Positions 41,621 through 49,057 of a stretch of DNA of 64,000 nt are shown piece by piece. The stretch's first letter is position 1, and each line of letters begins with the position of its first letter. Source of the DNA: CATQHL01 sp965204655. Lineage in GTDB: Bacteria > Actinomycetota > Acidimicrobiia > Acidimicrobiales > CATQHL01. The stretch covers positions 1,116,001 through 1,180,000 of the forward strand of contig OZ241998.1 of NCBI GenBank assembly GCA_965204655.1, given 5' to 3'. Below the pieces are notes generated by a model. The model was given only the letters and a program-made list of their open reading frames with translations. It was not told the origin of the DNA and did no database searches. The translations under genes and the position numbers were made by a program.

Positions 41621-42223
41621 TTATGCTCCTTCTCTTGCGATTTCTCTTACGGCTTGAGGGCGCGGTGGCCGAGGAAACTGAGGCGGAGACGCCTGAAACG
41701 CAGCGCAAGTGGTCGTTGCCCCTATCTCTGAGCTAGAGGCCAGGCGGAGCAACCATTCCGATTCCCCCCGGTAACCCTAGGGGAGAATCCGCTTTATTCT
41801 GATATTAGAATATATTTCAATATATCACAATTATTTTGAACTCTACGCAGGATCTGGAGAAACTTTCGAATCTCTCATAGAGACGAATCCCCGCCTGCTC
41901 CCTTCCTCATGAAGGCCGATTCCTGGTAAGCCTGAATTCTTCGCAACGCCAGACAGTCGGAATCGGAGCAATCCGAGTAGATTGCCGACGGAAGCGACAG
42001 ACGAAACAGGATCACGAAAGAGCATTGAATGGGGTTCGACCCCCGGAGAAGGTGGCACAGGCGAGGCGTGAGCGACTTCGTGTACGTCGTTCTTGGGCTG
42101 GCTGTCTGTGCCGGATTGGTGATCTGGGGCATCTGGGGCTGAGCCCGGGGAGCGGGCGGAGAGAGCCGACAGATAGAAGAGACCAATGGGGCCGAAAGAG
42201 CACCTGACCGGCTCTTGGGAAAG
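41621..42223. other. 603-base gap upstream of comM with AT-rich patch
   Basis: No convincing gene fills this gap between comF and comM. It holds an AT-rich patch at 41793-41840 with overlapping imperfect palindromes (gaatatatttc and relatives), in strong contrast to the GC-rich surroundings, and a ccctaggg palindrome near 41775. A possible 24-residue membrane peptide is listed separately. I looked for a tRNA around the ggttcga at about 42030 and could not build acceptor or D arms. Confidence 0.5.
42068..42142 (+). CDS. possible 24-residue single-helix membrane peptide
   Basis: GTG at 42068 to TGA at 42140-42142 encodes 24 residues with a hydrophobic core (Val-Val-Leu-Gly-Leu-Ala-Val-Cys-Ala-Gly-Leu-Val-Ile-Trp) and Gly/Trp ends, like small stand-alone membrane peptides. 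The ribosome binding site is weak (GGAGAAGG is about 16 bases away) and the family is not recognised. It could be chance. Confidence 0.25.
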   Translation: MSDFVYVVLGLAVCAGLVIWGIWG

Positions 42224-42814
42224 TCACCTTCTTGCTCGTGAGGGAGGAGTCCAAGCCACCGTCAAGGCGCCTACCCAGACTGCGCCCCCTCTTTTTAGAC
42301 AGGCAGCTGAGGTCGACAGGGTGGATCCCGTGGTCAGCACGTCGTCAATGATCAGGACACTACGGCGCGGGGCGTTCCGCAGGCGCAGTTTCGGCCCCTC
42401 CAGGCGCTCCGTGCGGCTGCGACGGCCCTGAGGCTTGTCTCGACCGCGCGCCAGCAGCCTGCTGCAAGGGACACCCAACCGGCGGGCTACGGCACGCGCT
42501 AGCACTTCCCCCTGGTCATAACCGCGTCGGATGCTGTTCGAACGAGTGGATGGCGCCCAGGTGACTTGGTCTACACCCTTCGGCGCCAGGGTGGACATCG
42601 GCTGCGCCAACCTCTTTCCGAGCGTGTGGGCATTGCGGAACTTGAGGGCAAGAATCGCCCGGCTGCAGATCTCGTCGTAGACGAACAGCGCCCTGACGTC
42701 GTCAAGACCCAACAACGGATGGGGCTTCGGAGCCGGCACCAACCTCCCGGCGCAAGCCTCGCAGAGGACCTGTCCTGCGGTTTCGCAGACCACGCACTTC
42801 ACTTCAAAGAACAT
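42224..42814 (-). CDS. comF: ComF-like phosphoribosyltransferase-fold protein
   Basis: A 196-residue ComF. In competent bacteria ComF helps deliver single-stranded DNA to the recombination proteins. An N-terminal zinc ribbon (Cys-x-x-Cys and Cys-x-x-Cys within the first 25 residues) precedes a type I phosphoribosyltransferase fold with the PRPP-loop motif Val-Leu-Ile-Ile-Asp-Asp-Val-Leu-Thr-Thr-Gly-Ser-Thr. ATG 42814 directly follows a very AT-rich stretch with no good Shine-Dalgarno sequence. It lies near dprA and comM. Confidence 0.9.
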   Translation of the reverse strand: MFFEVKCVVCETAGQVLCEACAGRLVPAPKPHPLLGLDDVRALFVYDEICSRAILALKFRNAHTLGKRLAQPMSTLAPKGVDQVTWAPSTRSNSIRRGYDQGEVLARAVARRLGVPCSRLLARGRDKPQGRRSRTERLEGPKLRLRNAPRRSVLIIDDVLTTGSTLSTSAACLKRGGAVWVGALTVAWTPPSRARR

Positions 42815-42876
42815 TTTTTAAGTATATCAATCATTTACATTTAATTAAAGTGTATTTTAATGTTAATACTTAGAAA
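42813..42876. promoter_or_regulatory. AT-rich comF upstream region
   Basis: About 64 bases of nearly pure A/T directly before comF, inside 60-65% GC surroundings. It contains a 7-base inverted repeat (taagtat 42819-42825 / atactta 42866-42872) and nested cattt/aaatg palindromic segments. A promoter for comF is likely here, but no single -35/-10 pair stands out. Confidence 0.4.
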
Positions 42877-43156
42877 AGCACCACTAGACAGGCCGCATGT
42901 AGAATGCTGAGATAACTAGCTTCTTCGCCGCCCACGCCCAGGGGTCGTCCGCTTCACAGGCGCCCCCGGGTATTCCATCAGAGGGAATGGGGAAAGAGGG
43001 AATGGGGAGGGAATGGGGGATGCGCCATTCTGGGGCTTCGGGTTGTGGAAGGGTGTATGAGCAAGCCCGCAGGATGAGAGCGGTTTACCCGACGCGGCGC
43101 AAACAGCCTGGCGCGTCATACCCTTGCTCGCTGTGAAGGAAACTCAAGCGGACGAG
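42877..43156. other. gap between comF and the thioesterase, with G-run cluster
   Basis: No gene is seen in this divergent gap. Its one striking element is a G-run cluster at 42983-43019: GGGAATGGGG, AAAGA, GGGAATGGGG, A, GGGAATGGGGG. That is three direct copies of a 10-base unit and enough G3 tracts for a G-quadruplex on the plus strand. Its position upstream of the thioesterase gene would allow a regulatory role, which is untested. Confidence 0.5.
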
Positions 43157-43960
43157 ATGGAAACCTCAATCGAACGTCTGCCGCTCATGCAGGTGGACGA
43201 GGGGGTCTACGAGCACGAGGGCGACGAACGCTGGTGGGGATTCAACGGGTTGTTCGGCGGCTACACCCTCAGCCTGGGGGCTCTGGCGTGCGAGAGGGAA
43301 CTTGAAGGAACGGGGAGGCAACTGCGCAGCATCACAATGCAGTTCCTCAAACCGGCTCCCGCCGCGCTCATCCGACTGGAGTTGACCCTAGAGCGCTCTG
43401 GCCGGGCAGTGTCCTTCATCTCCGGACGGGTAATGGTAGGAGACAGTCCCTACGGCCTGTTTCTGGCCGCTGCGAGCGAAGACCAGGACGGCCAGGAGTT
43501 CGTCAACGTCTCCATGCCCGAGGTGCCGCCTTTCGACGAAACCGCTCAGCCCCCTTCTCCCCCCATCGCTCCGCTCCCGGTGTTCCAACTCTTCGATCGG
43601 TGGGAGATCTCACGAACCCAGAACTCCGTGTTCGTCTGGGTCCGCCCCAAACAGCCCGCCCCGGTCGCCCTGCCGGACGTTCTCATGGCCAGCGACGTAA
43701 TCCCGCCGGTGGCCATCGGGCAGGTCACCGACCCTCACATTGCAGGCAGCATAGAACTGACCGCCCTCCTGCGCGCCCCGCTGCCACTCCCGGATAGTTC
43801 AGGCAAACCCCTGTTAGTAGAACTTCACACCTCCGCCTCGCTGGGAGGACACGTGGACGAAACCTCACGCGTCTGGTCGCCCGACGGCCTGCTGCTCGCC
43901 GAGGGACTGCAGCTCAGATTTCTCCGACGCTCAGAGCAGGGCTTCATCGGACGCTTCTAG
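43157..43960 (+). CDS. acyl-CoA thioesterase-like protein (hotdog fold)
   Basis: About 267 residues of the thioesterase-like superfamily related to TesB (double hotdog). The N-terminal hotdog shows Gly-Leu-Phe-Gly-Gly-Tyr, an aligned helix and the strand Leu-Lys-Pro-Ala-Pro followed by Gly-Arg-Ala-Val-Ser; the C-terminal half has a second such arrangement with Gly-Gly-His-Val-Asp-Glu. Substrate cannot be read from sequence. The frame opens at a TTG at 43124; ATG 43157 is my choice, without a strong ribosome binding site for any candidate. It is alone on the plus strand and convergent with ahcY. Confidence 0.75.
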   Translation: METSIERLPLMQVDEGVYEHEGDERWWGFNGLFGGYTLSLGALACERELEGTGRQLRSITMQFLKPAPAALIRLELTLERSGRAVSFISGRVMVGDSPYGLFLAAASEDQDGQEFVNVSMPEVPPFDETAQPPSPPIAPLPVFQLFDRWEISRTQNSVFVWVRPKQPAPVALPDVLMASDVIPPVAIGQVTDPHIAGSIELTALLRAPLPLPDSSGKPLLVELHTSASLGGHVDETSRVWSPDGLLLAEGLQLRFLRRSEQGFIGRF

Positions 43961-43995
43961 AGGCCGCACGCCGCGCCTCCTGCGGGCCGTGCGTG

Positions 43996-45468
43996 CTAGT
44001 ACCTGTAGTGCTCCGACTTGAACGGCCCGCCTACCTCCACCCCTAGGTAGTCGGCCTGCTCCTCGCTCAAGCGCGTCAGGCGCACACCAAGCGCTCCGCA
44101 GTGGACTCGAGCGACCTGCTCGTCCAGTCTCTTGGGCAGCGTCACGACCTCCCGCCCCAGATCTTCGGCGCGGAGGTGCAGCTCCATCTGAGCTAACACC
44201 TGATTGGTAAAGCTGCAGGACATCACGAAACTGGGGTGGCCGGTGGCGTTGCCCAGATTTAAGAGACGCCCCTCGGAAAGCAGGATCACGGAGTGTCCGT
44301 CGGGAAAGACGTACTCGTCCACTTGCGGCTTGACGTTTATTCGGCGCACGTCAGAAAGGTGGCCGAGACCGGCCACATCTACTTCGTTGTCAAAGTGGCC
44401 GATGTTGCCGACTATGGCCTGGTGCTTCATTCGCCCCATGTGCTCGGCGGTGATCACGTCACGACAGCCGGTGGCGGTCACGAAAATGTCCGCCTCCGAA
44501 ACCACCTCCTCCAATCTGCCGACTTGGTAACCCTCCATCACCGCCTGGAGGGCGCAGATCGGATCCACTTCGGTCACGAACACCCTGGCACCCTGCCCCC
44601 GAAGCGCAGAGGCGCAGCCCTTGCCTACGTCCCCGTAACCGCAGACCACCGCTAGCTTCCCGCCCAGCATCACGTCGGTGGCGCGATTGAGGCCGTCAAT
44701 AAGGGAATGACGGCAACCGTAAGTGTTGTCAAACTTGGACTTAGTGACCGAATCGTTCACGTTAAAGGCGGGAAACAGCAACGAACCCTCCCGCTTCATA
44801 CGGTGCAGACGCTGCACGCCGGTGGTGGTCTCCTCGCTCACGCCCCGCACTCCAGCGGCCAGGCGTCGCCAGAAACCCGAATCTTCAGCAAAGATGCGGC
44901 GCAAGAGCTCCAAAACAACCTTCTGCTCCTCGCCGGAGTCATCATCGGGGTCAGGAACCGAACCCTCCCGCTCACACTCCACCCCCTGGTGCACAAGAAG
45001 CGTTGCGTCTCCGCCGTCGTCGAGGATGAGGGTGGGCCCGTCGTGCGGAGGCGGCCAGCGCAGGGCCTTCTCGGTGCACCACCAGTACTCCTGCTGCGTC
45101 TCCCCTTTCCAAGCAAACACGGGCGCGCCGCGGGGTGCTTCCGGCGAGCCGTGAGGTCCCGTCGCCACCGCTGCCGCTGCGTGATCCTGAGTGGAGAAGA
45201 CGTTGCAGGAAGCCCAGCGCACCGAAGCTCCGAGCGCCGTGAGCGTCTCGATCAAAACCGCCGTCTGGACTGTCATATGGAGAGAACCGGTGATGCGGGC
45301 GCCCAGCAAAGGTTGCTCGTCGCAGTACTCCGCCCTCAGCGCCATCAGTCCTGGCATCTCGTGTTCCGCCAAGCGTATTTCCCGCCGCCCCAACGCCGCC
45401 AGCGACAGGTCGGCTACCTTGAAATCCCCCTCGGAGAGCACCTCCCCCTCAGAGGAACTCAGTGTCAT
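43996..45468 (-). CDS. ahcY: adenosylhomocysteinase
   Basis: A 490-residue S-adenosylhomocysteine hydrolase, which clears the by-product of methyl transfer to adenosine and homocysteine, with tightly bound NAD. The N-terminal Gly-Ala-Arg-Ile-Thr-Gly-Ser-Leu-His-Met and Thr-Gln-Asp-His-Ala segments, the Asn-x-x-Asp-Ser-Val-Thr-Lys-Ser-Lys-Phe-Asp-Asn motif, the Gly-Tyr-Gly-Asp-Val-Gly-Lys-Gly NAD loop and the C-terminal Lys-x-x-His-Tyr-Arg-Tyr are present. The start shares a base with the upstream stop (TGATG). Confidence 0.97.
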   Translation of the reverse strand: MTLSSSEGEVLSEGDFKVADLSLAALGRREIRLAEHEMPGLMALRAEYCDEQPLLGARITGSLHMTVQTAVLIETLTALGASVRWASCNVFSTQDHAAAAVATGPHGSPEAPRGAPVFAWKGETQQEYWWCTEKALRWPPPHDGPTLILDDGGDATLLVHQGVECEREGSVPDPDDDSGEEQKVVLELLRRIFAEDSGFWRRLAAGVRGVSEETTTGVQRLHRMKREGSLLFPAFNVNDSVTKSKFDNTYGCRHSLIDGLNRATDVMLGGKLAVVCGYGDVGKGCASALRGQGARVFVTEVDPICALQAVMEGYQVGRLEEVVSEADIFVTATGCRDVITAEHMGRMKHQAIVGNIGHFDNEVDVAGLGHLSDVRRINVKPQVDEYVFPDGHSVILLSEGRLLNLGNATGHPSFVMSCSFTNQVLAQMELHLRAEDLGREVVTLPKRLDEQVARVHCGALGVRLTRLSEEQADYLGVEVGGPFKSEHYRY

Positions 45469-46523
45469 CAGCCCGACCCCCCGCCTGAGAGACGGGCCTT
45501 CATGCGGTCGATGGAGGCGACCGGGCCAGGGTCGATGTTCAACTCCTCCGCTAGGTAGAGAGAGACGAAGTCGCCGAAGAGCATCAGGTCGAATATCTGA
45601 GCGATGGGACCTTCCCCGCCGGCGCGCACTTCAAACGTCTCCTTGACCGAATCGCCCAGCAGATCGCGAAACATCTCCCCCAGCGCTTCTATAGCGAGTT
45701 GTACTTGCGGATTCTCAAAGTCGTGGCGCAGGATGATCGGGCAGAAATAGGGCCATTCGACTTCGGATGTGTCCTCCCAACCCACTAACTCGTTGTGGAG
45801 CATCTCGGGCAACCCCGCGCTGAAGGCTGGAGACTTTGCGTTCTCGTTGATCTGATTCTTCCAGCGTCGGGCAGCCACCTCTCCCAGGCCTCCGGGGCCG
45901 TAGACGATGGGAATTGCCCCGGTCAACTCCTGAGCCAAGCGTTGCGCCCCGTTGGGCAACTCCGCTAGGCCATCCGCCCGCCTCCTGAGTTGGTCGACAG
46001 AAAGAGAGAGCCACTCGCTGGCCCCGCGAAAGAAACCGAGTTCCTCGAGATAGACAAGAACCGGAACGGCCATGGCAGCAAACGCCGCCCGCGGCATCGG
46101 CAAGTCTGAATCCACCAGCAGACAAGGCGCTCCCCACTCCTCGGCCATCCCCGCTAAGGAACCGCCGGTGGTGACCGCGACCATCTGCCCGCCCAGTCGT
46201 GCAGCAGCAGCAGCCGACTGCAGTGTCTCCTCCGTCTCGCCCGAGAAGGAGACTGCGAAGACCAGGGTATTACGGCTCACGTAGAAAGGAGGGTCGTAGT
46301 TCTTGACGACCACCACGGGCATCGACATGAACGGTCCGGCGGTGACAGCGAGGAAGTCTCCTACCAGTCCGCTGCCTCCCATCCCCAGTACGAGCACGCT
46401 GCTGACCGCATCGGGGTCGGGGAGCCCGCCCGCACCGGCAGCAGCCTTTACTCCGGCAACGACCTGATCGGCTGTGGAAACCGTCGCATCGAACATTCCA
46501 AGCGAATCAATCTGAAGGCTCAT
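45468..46523 (-). CDS. bifunctional phosphoglucose/phosphomannose isomerase
   Basis: A 351-residue protein with two SIS domains. The first holds Gly-Met-Gly-Gly-Ser-Gly-Leu-Val-Gly-Asp and Ser-Phe-Ser-Gly-Glu-Thr-Glu-Glu-Thr, the sugar-phosphate site of the PGI/PMI family; the C-terminal PGI/PMI domain includes Leu-Pro-Glu-Met-Leu-His-Asn-Glu. It interconverts fructose-, glucose- and mannose-6-phosphate. Mycobacteria keep a related SIS protein beside manB. It overlaps the Trm112-like gene as ATGA and is coupled to ahcY. Confidence 0.88.
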   Translation of the reverse strand: MSLQIDSLGMFDATVSTADQVVAGVKAAAGAGGLPDPDAVSSVLVLGMGGSGLVGDFLAVTAGPFMSMPVVVVKNYDPPFYVSRNTLVFAVSFSGETEETLQSAAAAARLGGQMVAVTTGGSLAGMAEEWGAPCLLVDSDLPMPRAAFAAMAVPVLVYLEELGFFRGASEWLSLSVDQLRRRADGLAELPNGAQRLAQELTGAIPIVYGPGGLGEVAARRWKNQINENAKSPAFSAGLPEMLHNELVGWEDTSEVEWPYFCPIILRHDFENPQVQLAIEALGEMFRDLLGDSVKETFEVRAGGEGPIAQIFDLMLFGDFVSLYLAEELNIDPGPVASIDRMKARLSGGGSG

Positions 46524-46756
46524 GCTGAAACGTCCTTCTGCTCTTCTTGGGATTCCGCTTCTGTCATAATCTTGTTGTGTGTCTCCTCGTCGCAGTAGGA
46601 GGCTTCCTCAACGAGCATTACGGGGATGTCGTCGAGCACCTCGTAGCGGCAGCGAAGACGAGGATTGTAGAGGTAACCCTCCTCGGGGAAGTACAGAAGA
46701 GGGCCTTTGTCCTGCGGGCAGGCGAGGATATCCAACAGCCGGGGGTCGAGAGCCAT
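46520..46756 (-). CDS. Trm112-like zinc-ribbon protein
   Basis: A 78-residue member of the Trm112p/YcaR family. The family core Leu-Asp-Ile-Leu-Ala-Cys-Pro near the N-terminus and Leu-Arg-Cys-Arg-Tyr-x-Val-x-Asp-Asp-Ile-Pro-Val-Met-Leu are both clear. In eukaryotes Trm112 activates methyltransferases. In bacteria the role is poorly known. It sits between the phosphohexomutase and the isomerase, as in other actinobacteria, and its stop overlaps the next start. Confidence 0.88.
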   Translation of the reverse strand: MALDPRLLDILACPQDKGPLLYFPEEGYLYNPRLRCRYEVLDDIPVMLVEEASYCDEETHNKIMTEAESQEEQKDVSA

Positions 46757-46784
46757 TAATCACCTAGCGTAGGACGTTTTCAAG

Positions 46785-46814
46785 CCGAGGTCTCCCCGCC
46801 CGGGGATACCTCGG
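46785..46814. other. strong hairpin between the phosphohexomutase and Trm112-like genes
   Basis: Arms ccgaggt and acctcgg plus an inner cccc/gggg pair enclose a short loop, a stem of about 11 pairs with an internal mismatch. No U run follows on the minus strand (cttgaaaac comes next). It could be an operon-internal processing site or a weak terminator in the 120-base gap. Confidence 0.4.
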
Positions 46815-46877
46815 ACGCCCTCGGAGGGATTTCCAGGGAGATTCAAGGGGAATTCGGCCTAGGAAACACCGGCGGCT

Positions 46878-48296
46878 TCAAGCCGAAGGGCTGGGAAGAC
46901 TGGGGTGAATCTTCCTGATAAGGGCGCTTAATTCCTCGGTGCGCTTTGAACATTCCTGCGAATCCTTTGCCTCCAGGTTCAGCCTCAGGAGGGGCTCAGT
47001 GTTAGACGGCCTGACGTTGAACCACCAGTCACCGCAGTCCACGCTGAGCCCGTCGAGGCGGCTTTGAGAACGCCCGGAATAGATCTTGGAGAGAGCCTCT
47101 ACCGCCTCGGCGGGATCGGGCGCGGCGAAGTTGATCTCGCCCGAAGATGCGTAGCGTTCGTATGGCTGCCTCAACCGGCTCAGGGGCAGGCGCTCAGATC
47201 CCATCAGTTCAAGGAGCACGAGCGCCGCCAGCACGCCCGAATCGGAGTTGTAGTTCTCGCTGAAGTAGTAGTGCCCGGAGTGCTCGCACGCAAAGGCCGC
47301 TCCCGTAGCGGCCATTGCCTCCTTGATCAGGGTGTGCCCTACGCGGGTGGGCATCCCCTGTCCTCCGTACTCGCGGACGACCTCGGGCACCACCCGAGAA
47401 CAGACGGCGTTGTAGATCACCAGGGCGCCCCGCCTGCGCCGCAGCACCGAAGCCGCCAGCAACGCTCCGAGTACCGAGCCCGAAATGGGCGACGCTTCCT
47501 CGTCCACGAAGAAGACACGGTCGGCGTCACCATCAAAGGCAAGCCCCGCGTCGGGCCGGGTCTCCCTCACGCGGCTTCGGAGGGGAGCGAGGTTGGCCTC
47601 AACCAGGGGATCAGCGGGATGATTAGGGAAATTTCCGTCCAATTCCCCGTAGCAAATCTCCAGTTCTACATCTAGAGGATCGAATACGGCGGGCATCACC
47701 AGGGCTCCCATGCCGTTGGCGGCGTCGGCCACTACGCGCAGTCCGGCGAGGCGTTCAGCCTTCACGAAAGAACGGACGTGCGCTGCGAATTCATCCAGAA
47801 CATCCGCCTGCTTTAGCTTCCCGCGCTTCACTCCTGCCGCCCTAGCTGCCGGCCTCAGCGCGAGGTCGCGAACCCGCGCCAGTCCGCCCCCTGCACTGAT
47901 CGGGGCGGCCCCGGGCAGGCAAACCTTGATGCCGTTGTACTCCGGCGGGTTGTGTGAAGCGGTGAAGACCGCCCCTGGCGAAGAGAAGCGACCGGAGGCG
48001 AAGTAGAGCATGTCGGTGGACACCAGCCCTAAGTCGACTACGTCCAAGCCGGCCGAGAGCACCGAATCGGAAAACGCCTCGGCCAGGGCACGTCCGCCAG
48101 AGCGCATGTCCCTCCCGACAAGCACCCGAGAGACCTGAGGCACCACCTCCTTGAAGTAAGCCGCAAAAGCTCCGCCCAGCCGCGCCGCCGTTTCCTCGTT
48201 GAACTGCTCCGGAACCCTGCCGCGTATGTCGTTGGCGTGCATAATGGCGTCGAGCGCCGCGGCGGAGGCAGGCGAAGGCAAAGCCGTCAAGGTCAA
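46878..48296 (-). CDS. phosphomannomutase/phosphoglucomutase
   Basis: About 472 residues of the alpha-D-phosphohexomutase superfamily, moving phosphate between C6 and C1 of mannose or glucose. Asn-Asp-Ile-Arg-Gly near the start, the phosphoserine loop Thr-Ala-Ser-His-Asn-Pro-Pro, the metal loop Asp-Gly-Asp-Ala-Asp-Arg, the sugar loop Cys-Glu-His-Ser-Gly-His and the phosphate-binding Arg-Pro-Ser-Asn-Thr-Glu-Pro are all present. TTG 48296 overlaps the preceding stop as TTGA and keeps residues ahead of Asn-Asp-Ile-Arg-Gly that the family usually has; ATG 48242 is the alternative. It probably supplies mannose-1-phosphate to the nucleotidyltransferase at 62314-63312. Confidence 0.92.
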   Translation of the reverse strand: MTLTALPSPASAAALDAIMHANDIRGRVPEQFNEETAARLGGAFAAYFKEVVPQVSRVLVGRDMRSGGRALAEAFSDSVLSAGLDVVDLGLVSTDMLYFASGRFSSPGAVFTASHNPPEYNGIKVCLPGAAPISAGGGLARVRDLALRPAARAAGVKRGKLKQADVLDEFAAHVRSFVKAERLAGLRVVADAANGMGALVMPAVFDPLDVELEICYGELDGNFPNHPADPLVEANLAPLRSRVRETRPDAGLAFDGDADRVFFVDEEASPISGSVLGALLAASVLRRRRGALVIYNAVCSRVVPEVVREYGGQGMPTRVGHTLIKEAMAATGAAFACEHSGHYYFSENYNSDSGVLAALVLLELMGSERLPLSRLRQPYERYASSGEINFAAPDPAEAVEALSKIYSGRSQSRLDGLSVDCGDWWFNVRPSNTEPLLRLNLEAKDSQECSKRTEELSALIRKIHPSLPSPSA

Positions 48297-49057
48297 TCTG
48301 AAGTTCCGCCCGCTGAGCCGGGCGGCGGCAGGTCGTATTCTCCCCTGCGCGCCCATCGTCTGATGCTCAGGAGGTCGCGGAGCATCCTCCAGCCGTCAAA
48401 AAACACGTTCACCTTGGATTCACGCAGGGGAGGCAGGACGTCCACCGGCACTTCAATCACCGACGCCCCCAGCCGATCCAGCAAGAGGATCACCTCGGCA
48501 TCAAAGCCGAAGCGGTCGATTCGGCAGCGCCTGAAAACTTCCTTGGCAATTCCCTTCTGAAATACCTTCAAGCCGCATTGGGTGTCGGGGTGTCTTCTGC
48601 CCAGGATCAGCAACCCCGCCAGGGCAGTGACCAGCCAGCTGCCGAGCCTGCGCTTCAGAGAAGCTGTGCTAGTGCGCCTCACGCCGATGGCCGCCGACGC
48701 CCCGGCGTCCACGCGCCGCACCAGATCGGCTATGGCCGCCGTGCAGTACGGCAGGTCGGCGTCGGTGTAGAGGATCACAGATCCCGCCGCTGCCAGCATC
48801 CCTGTCTTCACCGCTGCTCCCTTGCCCCTGTTGCGCCCTAGAGAGATCACGTCGTCGGCTCCCCCTTCGCGGGCGCACCGCACCGTTTCGTCCTGCGAGC
48901 CGTCGTCGACCACGACGACCTGGATCGGCCGAGAGGGAAAGCCCTCTTCCAGGCCAGAGCGCAGCTTTTTCAGCGTGGAGTGGATGTTCTCTTGCTCTTC
49001 ATAGGCCGGGACCACCACTGAGAGCAACCCCGGGGTTGCCTCCGCATCGTCATTCAC
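48293..49057 (-). CDS. GT2 family glycosyltransferase (dolichyl/polyprenyl-phosphate sugar synthase type)
   Basis: A 254-residue GT-A fold enzyme. Val-Val-Val-Pro-Ala-Tyr-Glu-Glu at the start, Val-Val-Asp-Asp-Gly-Ser, Asn-Arg-Gly-Lys-Gly-Ala-Ala-Val and the metal-binding Thr-Asp-Ala-Asp-Leu resemble DPM1-like transferases that load a sugar onto a polyprenyl phosphate. No membrane segment is obvious except a possible amphipathic patch. It overlaps the membrane protein gene upstream (ATGA) and the phosphohexomutase downstream (TTGA), so it is probably made with them; a lipid-linked mannose donor is a reasonable inference. Confidence 0.87.
   Translation of the reverse strand: MNDDAEATPGLLSVVVPAYEEQENIHSTLKKLRSGLEEGFPSRPIQVVVVDDGSQDETVRCAREGGADDVISLGRNRGKGAAVKTGMLAAAGSVILYTDADLPYCTAAIADLVRRVDAGASAAIGVRRTSTASLKRRLGSWLVTALAGLLILGRRHPDTQCGLKVFQKGIAKEVFRRCRIDRFGFDAEVILLLDRLGASVIEVPVDVLPPLRESKVNVFFDGWRMLRDLLSIRRWARRGEYDLPPPGSAGGTSD

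Noticed and set aside
41793..41840. AT-rich tract considered as a replication origin
   Set aside because: No DnaA box cluster and no dnaA/dnaN/gyr neighbours are present.
42024..42060. Possible tRNA T-arm (ggttcga flanked by G and C runs)
   Set aside because: No acceptor stem, D arm or anticodon arm can be paired around it on either strand.
43388..43797. Small frames inside the thioesterase-like gene
   Set aside because: They are shadows without ribosome binding sites, and the main frame has hotdog-fold features throughout.
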